Below are positions 32,901-41,848 of a stretch of DNA of 64,000 nt, in pieces (position 1 is the stretch's first letter; every line of letters begins with the position of its first letter). Position numbers and translations under genes: made by a program. The notes under the pieces are model-generated. The model saw only the letters and a list, made by a program, of their open reading frames with translations, searched no databases and was not told where the DNA came from. The stretch is from the NCBI GenBank assembly GCA_035544215.1, contig DATKHY010000007.1:1659679-1723678 (forward strand), in the 5' to 3' direction. This stretch comes from Candidatus Binatia bacterium (GTDB taxonomy: Bacteria > Vulcanimicrobiota > Vulcanimicrobiia > Vulcanimicrobiales > Vulcanimicrobiaceae).

Positions 32901-33530
32901 ATGTTGCGCATTATATCGGCGCTTTCGGTCGTCGCCTTCCTCGCGGGGTGCGTCAACTCTTCGGTAAGCTCGGTGCCCGGCGTACGACTCTCCGCGGACG
33001 CGCATGCCGCGCACTGTCCCGCGTACCGTAAAGGCTCTGGTCTTCTGCCCGACGGGGACTTTCAACAAGCGATCGATCCGGGAACTTACTATAAAACGTT
33101 CTCCAAGGGGCAGAAACTTGCGCCTCACTGGAAAGTGACGGTGCTCAACATCAATTTCGTCGGCACGAAATTTTGGAACTTCGATCATCTGTGCAGCGTC
33201 GATCTCGACGGAGAGAGCGCCGTGGGCGGCATCGAGAACCCGAGTTTTCCCACGAAAAAGGGTGCGGCATACGTGCTGTCGTTTTTGCTCTCCGGGAATT
33301 CCTACTGCGCCTCAACGACCAAGAAGATGAGAGTTTCCGTCGGCAATAAGAGCGTGCTATTCAAGTGGCTTGACGCTAACGGGCACAGCGTTCAGTATGG
33401 CATCTTCGGAAAAAGAAGTTTGAAGTTCAACGCCACGAATTCGACGTCGACGCTGAAGTTTACCAGTCTCGACCCGCCGCACAGCGGCTGCGGCCCGGTC
33501 GTCGGAGGAATCTCCGTAACGGCGGCCTAG
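32901..33530 (+). CDS. Lipoprotein with DUF642/choice-of-anchor C-like domain
   Basis: A 209-residue lipoprotein with a lipobox (FLAGC at about residue 17). The mature domain matches the DUF642/choice-of-anchor C type by LLPDGDFQQAIDPG, the strand with HWKVTVLNINFVG, and SVDLDGESAVGGIENPSF. Later come AYVLSFLLSGN and a C-terminal FTSLDPP. The domain is a jelly-roll that often binds carbohydrate or decorates secreted proteins. Cys residues in the middle and at the C-terminus may pair. It is divergent from the acylase gene and upstream of a PQQ-propeller lipoprotein; a hairpin lies between. Confidence 0.8.
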   Translation: MLRIISALSVVAFLAGCVNSSVSSVPGVRLSADAHAAHCPAYRKGSGLLPDGDFQQAIDPGTYYKTFSKGQKLAPHWKVTVLNINFVGTKFWNFDHLCSVDLDGESAVGGIENPSFPTKKGAAYVLSFLLSGNSYCASTTKKMRVSVGNKSVLFKWLDANGHSVQYGIFGKRSLKFNATNSTSTLKFTSLDPPHSGCGPVVGGISVTAA

Positions 33531-33567
33531 CCGGCAGATCTCAGCGGGGTCCATAGGCGCCGGCGTT

Positions 33568-33588
33568 CAGACTTTTCTTAAAAGTCTG
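33568..33588. terminator. AT-rich perfect hairpin
   Basis: CAGACTTTT (33568-33576) pairs perfectly with AAAAGTCTG (33580-33588) around a 3-base loop. It lies 37 bp after the lipoprotein gene and 41 bp before the next. No immediate T run follows, so it could be a weak terminator or a regulator binding site. Confidence 0.45.
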
Positions 33589-33629
33589 GCGTACTTTTCA
33601 ATTTGCTTACTGGACTCGGAGGCGGATCA

Positions 33630-34841
33630 ATGAGAACGCGATGGCTGGTCTCGATGTCGCTTGCGCTCGCCGTGGCAGGATGCTCGTCCAACGGCGGCGG
33701 CTTCGGAGAAAACCTCGCACTGCCCACGCTCGGCACCGCCAATGCACGCGCAACCGGTCCGATCGGCGCATCGAGCCGTTCGGTTAGCTGGCCGGAGTTC
33801 GGCTTTATCCCTGCCGGCGGCAGGTTAAACCCCCACGAGCGGATTCTGTCGTCCCGCAACGTGCACCGGCTGCGCAAGCGGTGGTCATTCATCACGGGCT
33901 GCGTCGGCTCGATCTGCGGCGTGGACTCGTCGCCCGCGGTGGCCAACGGGGTGATCTACATCGGCTCGTATGACGGCAACGTCTACGCCCTCGACGCCGC
34001 CACCGGAGCCAAGCGCTGGTCGTTCCTTACGGGCGATCGCGTGTTCTCATCGCCGGCGGTGGTTAACGGCGTGGTCTACGTCGGCGCCCTCGACCACAAC
34101 GTATACGCGCTCAACGCCGCCACCGGAGCGAAGGTGTGGTCCTACACCACCGGCTACGATGTGGCGTCATCCCCGGCAGTGGCCAACGGGGTCGTCTACA
34201 TCGGCTCCGAAGACGGCAATATCTACGCGCTCAACGCAACGACTGGAGCGAAGTTGTGGTCCTTCGCGACCCACCTCGGTACAGACTCGTCGCCCGCGTT
34301 GGCCAACGGAATGCTCTACGTCGGCTCCGCTGAAGGCAACGTGTACGCCCTCAACGCCGCCAACGGGTCCAAGGTGTGGTCCTTCCCCACTGGCGGCAAC
34401 GTGGAATCATCACCGGCGGTCGCCAACGGCTTGGTCTACTTCGGCTCCTCCGACGGCAACGTGTACGCGCTCAATGCGGCCACCGGAGCAAAAGTCTGGT
34501 CGTTCCCCGCGAGCGACTACGTGAACGCATCGCCGGCGGTGGCCAACGGAGCGGTCTATGCCGGCTCCATCGACGGCAACGTCTACGCCCTCAAGGCCGC
34601 TACCGGGGCGAAGTTGTGGTCGTACAACACTGGCAACCTCGTGTTTTCGTCGGCGGCGGTGGCCCATGGCGTCGTTTATGTCGGCTCCGAGAACGGCGTT
34701 GTGTACGCGTTCAGGGCGGCCACTGGGACGAAGCTGTGGTCCTACCGGACCGGCGAACGGGTGTTCTCGTCGCCGTCGGTGGCCAACGGGATGGTGTACG
34801 TCGGCTCCGCGGACCTCCACGTGTACGCCTTCGGTCTATGA
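33630..34841 (+). CDS. PQQ-like beta-propeller lipoprotein with eight 40-residue repeats
   Basis: The ATG at 33630 follows GGAGG. The 403-residue protein has a lipobox signal (LAVAGC at about residue 16). It then contains eight tandem units of almost exactly 40 residues, the last one truncated. Each has SSPAVANGVVYVGS, a turn with DGNVYALN, and AATGAKVWSF, the hallmark of PQQ_2-type propeller blades. At the DNA level the units are 120 bp and highly alike, which points to recent amplification or gene conversion. PQQ itself is not necessarily bound: the family includes BamB-like scaffolds. A lipid-anchored propeller like this could assist outer-membrane assembly or bind a partner. Confidence 0.9.
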   Translation: MRTRWLVSMSLALAVAGCSSNGGGFGENLALPTLGTANARATGPIGASSRSVSWPEFGFIPAGGRLNPHERILSSRNVHRLRKRWSFITGCVGSICGVDSSPAVANGVIYIGSYDGNVYALDAATGAKRWSFLTGDRVFSSPAVVNGVVYVGALDHNVYALNAATGAKVWSYTTGYDVASSPAVANGVVYIGSEDGNIYALNATTGAKLWSFATHLGTDSSPALANGMLYVGSAEGNVYALNAANGSKVWSFPTGGNVESSPAVANGLVYFGSSDGNVYALNAATGAKVWSFPASDYVNASPAVANGAVYAGSIDGNVYALKAATGAKLWSYNTGNLVFSSAAVAHGVVYVGSENGVVYAFRAATGTKLWSYRTGERVFSSPSVANGMVYVGSADLHVYAFGL

Positions 34842-34863
34842 CTCTCCGGGCTTAGGTAGTAGC

Positions 34864-35238
34864 CTATTGCGACTCGGATTTCCATAGGCCGAGGACCGCG
34901 CCCGTCGGATCGCTGATGATGCTGAAAGATCCCATCCCGGGTACGGGCGTGATGCCTCTGATCAGCGTAGCCCCGAGCGATTGTGCTTTTTCCGTGGCCG
35001 CTTTGATGTCGTCGACCGAGAGGTACGCCATCCAGTTCGACGGCATTCCCGGCATCGGCGCCTTCATCATCCCGCCGCCAACACCATATTCGTTCTCGCC
35101 GACTTCGACCATCGTGTAGGTATCGCCGTCATCCATCGGCATATCCTCGAGCTTCCAATCGAACAGATTCCGGTAGAACTCCCGGGCCTTGCCGAGATCG
35201 TTGGTGGCCAACTCTACGTGGACGAACGGATTGGGCAT
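34864..35238 (-). CDS. VOC (glyoxalase/bleomycin-resistance-like) protein
   Basis: A 124-residue vicinal-oxygen-chelate fold protein, with the paired beta-alpha-beta-beta-beta modules: FVHVELATNDLGKAREFYRN with FDWKLED first, and MAYLSVDDIKAATEKAQSLG with DPTGAVLGLW second. The likely metal ligands are H7 and later Glu residues. Members include glyoxalases, dioxygenases and antibiotic-binding proteins, so the substrate is open. It is convergent with the propeller gene and 48 bp after the exonuclease gene on the same strand. Confidence 0.88.
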   Translation of the reverse strand: MPNPFVHVELATNDLGKAREFYRNLFDWKLEDMPMDDGDTYTMVEVGENEYGVGGGMMKAPMPGMPSNWMAYLSVDDIKAATEKAQSLGATLIRGITPVPGMGSFSIISDPTGAVLGLWKSESQ

Positions 35239-35286
35239 TAAACGTTCCTTTCAGAGATGCGCGGAAACAGCGTGGGAGTGCGGGGG

Positions 35287-36120
35287 CTACTGCGTAGCCA
35301 GCCGTGTTACCTGCGCCGAGAGCTCCGGTGCGCCAAGCAGCTCGCAGACCGCAGGGAATTGAGCGGTGGGTCCACGCCACTCCAACTCGCTGACGCTTGC
35401 AAAAAGCGCGGCATCGGTTCGAAGGGTCGCCAGCTCTTTGAATAAGAGGGCGAGTTGGCGGCGCTCACCGAGCACCTCCGGCGGGAATCGTTCGATGCCG
35501 CCATAGCGCGTCAGGAGAGCGGCCGCGCCTTTCGGTCCGATGCCGCGGATACCGGGATAGCCATCCGCAGCATCACCGACGAGCGCGAGATAGTCGGGTA
35601 TCAGATCCGGATCCACCCCAAATTTTGCTCGCACGCCGTCAGCGTCCCGGATCGCCTTGCTCCTTCGATCTATTTGCACTACGCGATCCCCACGCACGCA
35701 CTGCGCGAGGTCCTTATCCGGTGTCCAAATGCAGACTTTCTGCACGCGAGAATCGTTCGAGGCAATAGCGGCCGCGGAAGCCAGCGCATCGTCTGCCTCG
35801 AGCTCGACCATCGCCCAGACTGGGATTCCCATTGCTCGCAACGCGCCCTCAAGGGGATCGAATTGCGCGCGGAGCGCCGGCTCGATTCCCTGACCGGTTT
35901 TGTACCCGCTCCAAAGCTCGTTACGGAAAGACTCGATGACGTGATCGGTGGCAACACCTAGGTGCGTCGCTCCGTCGCCGATCATGTGCAGCACCGTATT
36001 GAGCACCCCTGCAACCGCCCCGAAAGGCCGGTCCCTACCATCGGTGGAACGCCGCAGTCCGTAAAAATGCCGGAAGAGCTCGTAGGTTCCGTCGATCAGA
36101 TGAACCACGGTGGACGCCAT
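35287..36120 (-). CDS. 5'-3' exonuclease (flap endonuclease family)
   Basis: The conserved sequence begins at the ATG at 36120; the upstream extension of the open frame is non-conserved. The 277-residue enzyme resembles the N-terminal domain of DNA polymerase I as a stand-alone nuclease. The acid cluster is recognisable: HLIDGTYELFRHFYG at the start, VELEADDALAS in the middle, WTPDKDLAQCV, and DYLALVGDAADGYPGIRGIG with the helix-hairpin-helix that follows. It should trim flaps or RNA primers during replication and repair. There is no polymerase part in the gene. It has no strong ribosome site. Confidence 0.9.
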   Translation of the reverse strand: MASTVVHLIDGTYELFRHFYGLRRSTDGRDRPFGAVAGVLNTVLHMIGDGATHLGVATDHVIESFRNELWSGYKTGQGIEPALRAQFDPLEGALRAMGIPVWAMVELEADDALASAAAIASNDSRVQKVCIWTPDKDLAQCVRGDRVVQIDRRSKAIRDADGVRAKFGVDPDLIPDYLALVGDAADGYPGIRGIGPKGAAALLTRYGGIERFPPEVLGERRQLALLFKELATLRTDAALFASVSELEWRGPTAQFPAVCELLGAPELSAQVTRLATQ

Positions 36121-36200
36121 CGCCGTGCGTTCACTGACTGGCCCTCGCGCCACCTTTCTTGCTAAGCGAGTGGAGACGCGCGCAGAATGAGACGAGGTCT

Positions 36201-36545
36201 CTAGCTCACCTTTACCGCGCCGTGGTCGTCGCAGTGTGCGCCGTGCTGATTGTGCAGGTGGCCGCCGACGACATAATCCAGGTGCCCGGCGTGCGGTACC
36301 GCCTGGTGCCCGCAGCCTGACGCGTGGCGATGCGCCGACTCGTGCGCGGCGCAATCGTGTCCGTCACCGCAGTCGGCGGGATTTTGGCTTGACGCGGCGA
36401 GCTCGTGCTCGTCGAAGTGGCCATCGTGTCCGTGATGCATGTGACCATCGTGCAGATAATCGGTGTGGTCGTCGTGCTGCAAGCTCGAGTGTCCGCACCC
36501 AGCGGCGTGGGCATGGTCGTGAGAGTCGTGCGTCTTGTGCGTCAT
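36201..36545 (-). CDS. Histidine-rich, probably metal-binding protein with internal duplication
   Basis: A 114-residue protein of which about a quarter is His and much of the rest Asp. The two halves repeat: residues about 13-46 (AAGCGHSSLQHDDHTDYLHD) and about 74-108 (ASGCGHQAVPHAGHLDYVVG). Each half has one CGH, a DY pair and a long His/Asp run. This makes it a likely zinc, nickel or copper buffer or chaperone; similar small His-rich proteins lie near metal transporters in other bacteria. No transporter is adjacent here. The start is an ATG at 36545 and it is close to a divergent glycosyltransferase gene. Confidence 0.8.
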   Translation of the reverse strand: MTHKTHDSHDHAHAAGCGHSSLQHDDHTDYLHDGHMHHGHDGHFDEHELAASSQNPADCGDGHDCAAHESAHRHASGCGHQAVPHAGHLDYVVGGHLHNQHGAHCDDHGAVKVS

Positions 36546-36637
36546 GATCGCATTATCTCCCGAAGAGTATCTGCTGTCCAGCGGCCGTTTTTAGCGAGCG
36601 GGGGGACGGCGCGACGCCGGCGGCGTACAGCGGCGGC

Positions 36638-38152
36638 ATGTCGAGGGGCGCGATCTGGGCGGCGTGGAGTGTCGCGGCCGTCGTGGCAATCGTGCACCTT
36701 GCGGTCGCTACCGAATACGGCGCGTTTCGAAACGAGCTCTACTTTATTATCTGCGGCCGGCACCCCGCGTTCGGCTACGTCGATCAACCGCCGCTCGTTC
36801 CGCTGCTCGCCGCGCTGACGCAATCCGCCGGGATCCATCTCTGGTTGCTGCGCCTTCCGGCAGTGTTGGCCGCAGTACTCCTCGTCCCGGTCACGGTGAT
36901 GCTTGCGCAACTGCTTGGGGCGAGCACCCGCGGCGCCTGGCTAGCCGCGATAGCGTCCGCAAGCGCGACGCTCGTGACGGCGATGACCGCGACGCTTTCG
37001 ACGTCGACCTTCGAGCCGATAGCTTTCACACTGATCGCCTACTTCATCACGCGCGCGCTGCTGTTCGCCGAGCCGCGCGCATTCTGGTGGGCGGGAGCGA
37101 TCACCGGTCTCGCCTTTGAGGCAAAGTACGGCGCCTTCTTTTGGGCGCTCTGGCTGGCGCTCGGGCTCGCGCTCGCCGGACGGCGAACGGCGCTTCGTTC
37201 GCGCGATTTTTGGATCGGTTCCTTACTCTTTGCCGTGATCGCGCTGCCCAACGTGTTCTGGCAAGCCGCGCATGGGTTTCCGTTCCTGGAGCTGGTTCGC
37301 AACGACAACGCCGGCAACTTCACCGGAACGCCGCTCTACTTCACAGTCGACCAGATCCTCGCGGTGAACATGGTGCTGGCGCCGCTCTGGATTGCGGCGA
37401 TCGTCGCGCCGTTTGCATCGGCGCGGCTCGCGCGCTTTCGTTTCTTGTCGATCGCCTTCGTCGTGATGGCGGTCTTCATTTTGACGACACACGGCAAGAG
37501 CTACTATCTCGCGGGCGCGTATCCGACGATGTTCGCGCTGGGCGCCGCGGCTTGCACGCGATTGCCGCGTTGGCTCGTCGGTCTCTGGGCGGCGCTCATC
37601 GCCGTAAACGGCGCGTTCTCGTTGCCGCTCGTGCTTCCGGTGCTGCCGCCCGACCGCCTCAAAACGATGATGGACAACATGAATCCACGGCCGCGCCCGA
37701 TCGAGGCCGCAGGCATCGGCGCACCGCTGATGCAGATGCTCTCGGATGAATTCGGCTGGCAGAACCTCGCACGCGACGTCGAGGACGCGTACGGCGCTCT
37801 GCCGCAGGCGGATCGCGCAAAGGCCGCGATCTTCGCTTCGAACTACGGCGAAGCGGCGGCGATCGACTATTACGGCAGCGGCCTTCCGCCGGCTATCAGC
37901 GGCAACAACAATTACTATCTCTGGGGACCGCGCGGTTATGACGGCTCGGTTGTGCTCGCGGTGAATGTCGATCCCGCGCAGTGGTCGAGGATCTGCGATT
38001 CGGCTCGTGTCGTCGCTACATTCGGCACGTCGCCCTATGCGATGCGGTACGAGCGCGATCGGCCCATCGTCTTATGCCGCGGCATGCATCCCTCGCTGCC
38101 GCAACTCTGGCCGGTCTTCAAACACTACGGCATCGAAAATCTCGGCCGCTGA
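36638..38152 (+). CDS. GT39/ArnT-like membrane glycosyltransferase
   Basis: A 504-residue polytopic protein of the ArnT/PMT (GT39 or GT83-like) superfamily. The first periplasmic loop has the conserved acidic ELYFIICGRHPAFGYVDQPPL, where the Asp in YVDQPP is probably catalytic. About ten membrane helices follow (up to about residue 345), then a C-terminal soluble periplasmic domain of about 150 residues. Members transfer sugars from polyprenyl phosphate to lipid A, protein or glycolipids. Here the acceptor is unknown. Its end overlaps the convergent VOC gene by 28 bp. Confidence 0.88.
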   Translation: MSRGAIWAAWSVAAVVAIVHLAVATEYGAFRNELYFIICGRHPAFGYVDQPPLVPLLAALTQSAGIHLWLLRLPAVLAAVLLVPVTVMLAQLLGASTRGAWLAAIASASATLVTAMTATLSTSTFEPIAFTLIAYFITRALLFAEPRAFWWAGAITGLAFEAKYGAFFWALWLALGLALAGRRTALRSRDFWIGSLLFAVIALPNVFWQAAHGFPFLELVRNDNAGNFTGTPLYFTVDQILAVNMVLAPLWIAAIVAPFASARLARFRFLSIAFVVMAVFILTTHGKSYYLAGAYPTMFALGAAACTRLPRWLVGLWAALIAVNGAFSLPLVLPVLPPDRLKTMMDNMNPRPRPIEAAGIGAPLMQMLSDEFGWQNLARDVEDAYGALPQADRAKAAIFASNYGEAAAIDYYGSGLPPAISGNNNYYLWGPRGYDGSVVLAVNVDPAQWSRICDSARVVATFGTSPYAMRYERDRPIVLCRGMHPSLPQLWPVFKHYGIENLGR

Positions 38153-38505
38153 CGGGTGGCGATTTGCCAGACGTTACCGCCGGGGTCTTCGATCATCGCG
38201 CGGCGATCGCCGTACGGCATATCGGCCGGTTCCTCGATCGAATTTGCTCCGGCCTTTAGGGCGCGCTGGTACGTCGCATCCGCATCTTCGACATAGAGAT
38301 AGAGAAAGCTAGACGTCAGTTCGCGCAGTCCTGCGCCGCTGACCATAACGATCGAGTCGCCGATTTGCAGCTGGGAGGGCATATCGCTCGTGAACTCTCC
38401 GCGTGCGTCAAAGACGTCCTTCAGAAACCGCACGAGCGCTGCAGGATCTCGAGCCACGAGCCGCGGCGTAATGCTATGCCAACCTTCGGGCTTCCACTCG
38501 GGCAC
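38125..38505 (-). CDS. VOC-family (PhnB/glyoxalase-like) protein
   Basis: A 126-residue VOC protein, with HSITPRLVARDPAALVRFLK in the first half, then SIVMVSGAGLREL, and YLYVEDADATYQRALKAGA with a final DPGGNVWQIATR. The PhnB-like topology is clear. It has no signal peptide. It could be a small-molecule binding or isomerase protein. The last 28 bp overlap the end of the glycosyltransferase gene on the other strand. Confidence 0.88.
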   Translation of the reverse strand: MPEWKPEGWHSITPRLVARDPAALVRFLKDVFDARGEFTSDMPSQLQIGDSIVMVSGAGLRELTSSFLYLYVEDADATYQRALKAGANSIEEPADMPYGDRRAMIEDPGGNVWQIATRQRPRFSMP

Positions 38506-38650
38506 TTCATCTCTCCATTTCGAGGCCGCAACGCCCAGAGCGGGGCGGCCGCTGCTCTCACTTCACCTTGCTATCGAGCATTGGCCGACTCCTTGAGCTG
38601 AGCACCGATTCGGACAGGGCGGCCCCAGCTGCGAGCGAAGGGGCATTGTT

Positions 38651-40156
38651 GTGTTCAAACCGCTTCTTAGCATTCTGCTGGTAGCCGGCGTGTTTGGTAT
38701 GCCGCGGGCGGCCCGCGCCGACGATCCGTTGGCGCGAGTGGTCAACGGCGCAACGTTCGATCAGTTCGTTTCGCAGAAGCTGCGTGAATACGGCGTATCG
38801 GGGGCGGTCGTCGCAATCGCCGGTCCGACCGGTCCGGTTTTCATGAAAGGCTATGGCGTCCGCAAGACCGGCGAAACTGCTTTGGTTGACCAAAACACGC
38901 GCTTTCAGATCGGGTCGGTCAGCAAGTTCGTAGCCGCTACTGCGGTCGGCACCGTCGTCGATCGCGGCGCGATCGATTGGGATCGGCCCGTTCAATCGTT
39001 CAAACCCGCGCTTGCTCTAGCGGAGCCCTACGCGACGAAATGGGTAACGCTGCGCGATTTCTTCGCGATGCGCAGCGGCCTGCCCGCATACGGGGGTGAC
39101 ATCCTCACCCGGTTCGGACTGAGCAGCGCCGAGCTCGTACGCCGCGCGCGCTACCTTACGTTCGATCACAGTTTCCGGGCGCTATACGCCTACAGCAACT
39201 ACGGAATCTTCCTCGGTCAAGAGTCTGCCGCGCATAGCGTCGGCCTTTCGCCGCAGCAGCTCTTGCAACAACGGATGTTAACGCCGCTTGGGATGGCGCG
39301 CAGCGGACCGTCCTCGGCCACGCTGAAGCAAGATCAGAATTACAGTTTTCCGCACAACATCGACGGATCCATAATGCCGGTCGAGAATGTCGATGCGTTC
39401 AGCGGTGCGGGCGCAATGGTTTCTACCGGTACCGATATCGAGAAATGGATGCAGATGCTGCTCGCTCGCGGGTCCTACGACGGCAAGCAAATCCTCAAGC
39501 CGGCAACGGTCGATCAAATTTTCGCGGCCACCATGGTCATGGGAACCGCCGGACCGCTGCGCGATCCGAACTACTCCGCCGGTCTAGGCTGCGAGAGTTA
39601 CCACTTTCTGCAGTACCGCGTGATCGAAAAGAACGGCGCGGTGAACGGCGTGCGCGCTATCGTGACGTTGATTCCGGAGAAGAACATCGGAATCGCCGTC
39701 TTCGCCAATAAACAACTGACGCAGTTCCCGGAGGCCGTAAGAGCTGAGTTCTTGGAGCGCTATCTTGGCCCGTCCGGCGTCGATCTTCAGGCGAAAATTC
39801 GCAAAGAACAGGCAGCGTGGAATGCACTCGTCGATCGGCCGAAGCCGCCTGCAGATGTAAAACCGATATCCCATCGATTGGGCGCCTACATCGGAATTTA
39901 CGCGAGCCGGCTCTACGGGCTGCTGCGCGTGAGCGGCGACGGACCGTTGCTGCGCGGCGCCATAGGTCCGAACGGCTACGCCGGGCATTTGAGCCACTGG
40001 TCCGGCGACTCGTTCCTACTGTGGTTTGACGATCCGGACGTGCAGCCCGGTCTCTTGACCTTCGTGTTCGACCGCGATGGTAAAGTGAGCGGAATCCGGG
40101 GCAGCGCCGTATCGAACGCGCTGACGGTGAGCTATGGATACTTCACACGGAGTTAG
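38651..40156 (+). CDS. Secreted serine hydrolase (class C beta-lactamase/esterase family)
   Basis: A 501-residue exported enzyme of the beta-lactamase (class C)/PBP fold. The start is a GTG at 38651 after a GAAGGGG site; the signal (LLSILLVAGVFG, then ARA) is cleaved around residue 23. The active-site S89-x-x-K92 is in FQIGSVSKF, and the Tyr motif YSN is at about 180. The third motif is not the typical KTG. The C-terminal about 110 residues form an extra beta domain, as in esterases of this group. So it is likely an esterase or D-aminopeptidase-like hydrolase rather than a true beta-lactamase. It is followed by the DUF1877 gene 28 bp later. Confidence 0.87.
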   Translation: MFKPLLSILLVAGVFGMPRAARADDPLARVVNGATFDQFVSQKLREYGVSGAVVAIAGPTGPVFMKGYGVRKTGETALVDQNTRFQIGSVSKFVAATAVGTVVDRGAIDWDRPVQSFKPALALAEPYATKWVTLRDFFAMRSGLPAYGGDILTRFGLSSAELVRRARYLTFDHSFRALYAYSNYGIFLGQESAAHSVGLSPQQLLQQRMLTPLGMARSGPSSATLKQDQNYSFPHNIDGSIMPVENVDAFSGAGAMVSTGTDIEKWMQMLLARGSYDGKQILKPATVDQIFAATMVMGTAGPLRDPNYSAGLGCESYHFLQYRVIEKNGAVNGVRAIVTLIPEKNIGIAVFANKQLTQFPEAVRAEFLERYLGPSGVDLQAKIRKEQAAWNALVDRPKPPADVKPISHRLGAYIGIYASRLYGLLRVSGDGPLLRGAIGPNGYAGHLSHWSGDSFLLWFDDPDVQPGLLTFVFDRDGKVSGIRGSAVSNALTVSYGYFTRS

Positions 40157-40184
40157 GCGAGTCGCCCGCCAATAGAGCCACCAT

Positions 40185-40901
40185 ATGTCTATGAACGCGA
40201 CGTTCGTTCAGGTTGACGCAGTCGAGCTTGCGCGATTCCAGCGCGACCCGTCATTGGTCGAGGGACTGTTCCAAGGAGAGACCGTGATGCCCGATGTCTT
40301 CCTGAAGCTCTCGAAGACCATGGAGGATCGGGTGAGGACTGCCGGTCCGCAAATGCTGGCCGAAGGCCTTGCGCGGATGGATCCATCGCTGAGGGCGCTG
40401 CTCGCCGAGCGGCTCGGCAAAAAAGCCGGCGAAGTCCTTCAGGGCGACGATCTCTTGAAGTTTATGCAAGAACGGCGGTCCCGACTTTCGGCGCAGCAGC
40501 CAGATGTGCGCAAGGCGCGACCCACGCTGTCGCTCGACAAGGCGTGGCACGGCGTCCATTACCTTCTGTGCGGCGAGGTCGAACCCGGAGCGACGCTCTT
40601 GAGTCAGGCGGTCTTGGGCGGCACGACGCTCGGCGACGACGACGAGGGGTTCTCGGGCTACGGACCGGCCCGGTACTTCACTCCATCGCAAGTAGCGGAG
40701 ATTGCGGAAGCGCTGAACCGCCCCGATCTCGAGGCGGAATTCGCCGCGCGCTTCGACCCCAAGCGGATGTCGGATCTCGGAATTTATCCGGGTTGGCAAG
40801 GCTCGGATGCGGACTGGGTCCTGGACGGCTTTCGCAGCCTACGCGATTTCTATTCGAAAGCGGCCGCCGACGGACACGCCGTCGTCACCTGTCTCGTCTA
40901 A
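40185..40901 (+). CDS. DUF1877 (YfbM-like) protein
   Basis: A 238-residue protein of the DUF1877/YfbM family, recognised by SLDKAWHGVHYLLCG in the middle, FSGYGPARYFTPSQVAEIA and the closing LRDFYSKAAADGHAVVTCLV, as in E. coli YfbM. The N-terminal half is helical. The family's role is unknown. Its ATG follows a usual spacer, and it lies 28 bp after the serine hydrolase. Confidence 0.87.
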   Translation: MSMNATFVQVDAVELARFQRDPSLVEGLFQGETVMPDVFLKLSKTMEDRVRTAGPQMLAEGLARMDPSLRALLAERLGKKAGEVLQGDDLLKFMQERRSRLSAQQPDVRKARPTLSLDKAWHGVHYLLCGEVEPGATLLSQAVLGGTTLGDDDEGFSGYGPARYFTPSQVAEIAEALNRPDLEAEFAARFDPKRMSDLGIYPGWQGSDADWVLDGFRSLRDFYSKAAADGHAVVTCLV

Positions 40902-40912
40902 ATGCAAATACG

Positions 40913-41383
40913 CTATAGCGCCGGGCAGAGCTCACGGATCGCGGCTTGTGCATTCTTATCCGGCTTCCTGCCGATTGGATAGATGTAATCCGCGACCAGA
41001 ACGTCGTCCTGTCGTTCTTTGGTAATCATCTCGAGGTTCATGTCCCTGCGACCGCTGATTACGTACACCACCGCTTTCGTGTACTGCGCATCATTGTCTC
41101 GACAGATCGTTATGTCGGTTTGAGCGACGCCGCGCGGGTCTTTGTAAGTCGCGCCGTTCAGGAGGCGTTGGTCGAGATCCGCGCCGGGAGGCATCGTGCT
41201 GAGCGACATGAACTCGCGGCGATCCGGCGACGCGAAGACGTCCGTTCCTAGGAGCCTGATATCCGAAGCCCAACCGGCCGGCGGACGGAAGTTGAGTCCT
41301 TCGGCCGGGTCTTTCGATAGCCCGCTGCACGCGTTGGCTCCCGATACCCCAAGCAGCGCGCCGGCTATGAGCACCGACCTCAT
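40913..41383 (-). CDS. Small exported protein, unknown function
   Basis: The ATG at 41383 overlaps the stop of the upstream VOC gene (ATGA), which is why this start is chosen over the long frame. The 156-residue product has a signal peptide (VLIAGALLGVSGANAC). A cysteine follows ANA at about residue 19, but the lipobox is non-standard, so either a lipoprotein or a soluble protein is possible. The mature part has RPPAGWASDIRLLG, FMSLSTMPPG and a repeated acidic pattern. No family is recognised. Confidence 0.65.
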   Translation of the reverse strand: MRSVLIAGALLGVSGANACSGLSKDPAEGLNFRPPAGWASDIRLLGTDVFASPDRREFMSLSTMPPGADLDQRLLNGATYKDPRGVAQTDITICRDNDAQYTKAVVYVISGRRDMNLEMITKERQDDVLVADYIYPIGRKPDKNAQAAIRELCPAL

Positions 41384-41802
41384 ACGGCGGGGCCATAGGT
41401 GCCGAAGCTCCAGATGTGACCCTCTGGGTCGCGCACGCCGAAATCGTGTGAGCCGTAGTCGGTGTCGCTGAGTTCGCGGACGAATTCGGCGCCGGCCGCT
41501 TTCGCGCGGGCATAGGCGGCATCGACGGCCTCCGGGCCCTCGAGCGCGATGTAGACTCCGCCGGTGACGCCGCCGAGACTCCGGGGACTCTTCCCGTAGG
41601 GATCGTCCTTGACGCTTCCGAGCATGATCAGATTGCCGGCAAGCTTCAACTCGGCGTGCACGACGCTCCCGTCGTCGTCGGCGCAGACCTCGTGTTCTTC
41701 GAAACCCAAGGCTCGCTTGAGCCAACCGATGGCCACGGCGGCGTCGTCGTAGCGGACGCTTGGATAGATGCTTTGCACGGTCATAATTTGTGTCTTATTC
41801 AT
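41380..41802 (-). CDS. VOC-family protein
   Basis: The 140-residue product begins at the ATG at 41802 (MNKTQIM); upstream sequence in the same frame is non-conserved. The VOC modules are clear: YPSVRYDDAAVAIGWLKRAL with GFEEHEV first, YIALEGPEAVDAAYARAKAA second, and HDFGVRDPEGHIWSFGTY at the end. The last is typical of PhnB or glyoxalase-like proteins. The stop overlaps the start of the small exported protein gene, making a two-gene unit. It lies 46 bp after the AraC gene on the same strand. Confidence 0.9.
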   Translation of the reverse strand: MNKTQIMTVQSIYPSVRYDDAAVAIGWLKRALGFEEHEVCADDDGSVVHAELKLAGNLIMLGSVKDDPYGKSPRSLGGVTGGVYIALEGPEAVDAAYARAKAAGAEFVRELSDTDYGSHDFGVRDPEGHIWSFGTYGPAV

Positions 41803-41848
41803 ACCCCTAGCATAACGCCTGGCTGGGACCGCGTCTTGGAAAAATGTT

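Noticed and set aside
33900..34830. Regular 120-bp repeats
   Set aside because: They are propeller blades in a coding sequence, not a non-coding satellite or CRISPR array.
38651..40156. Second beta-lactamase
   Set aside because: The S-x-x-K and YSN motifs are present but the KTG motif is not typical and there is an extra C-terminal domain, so an esterase-type hydrolase is more likely.
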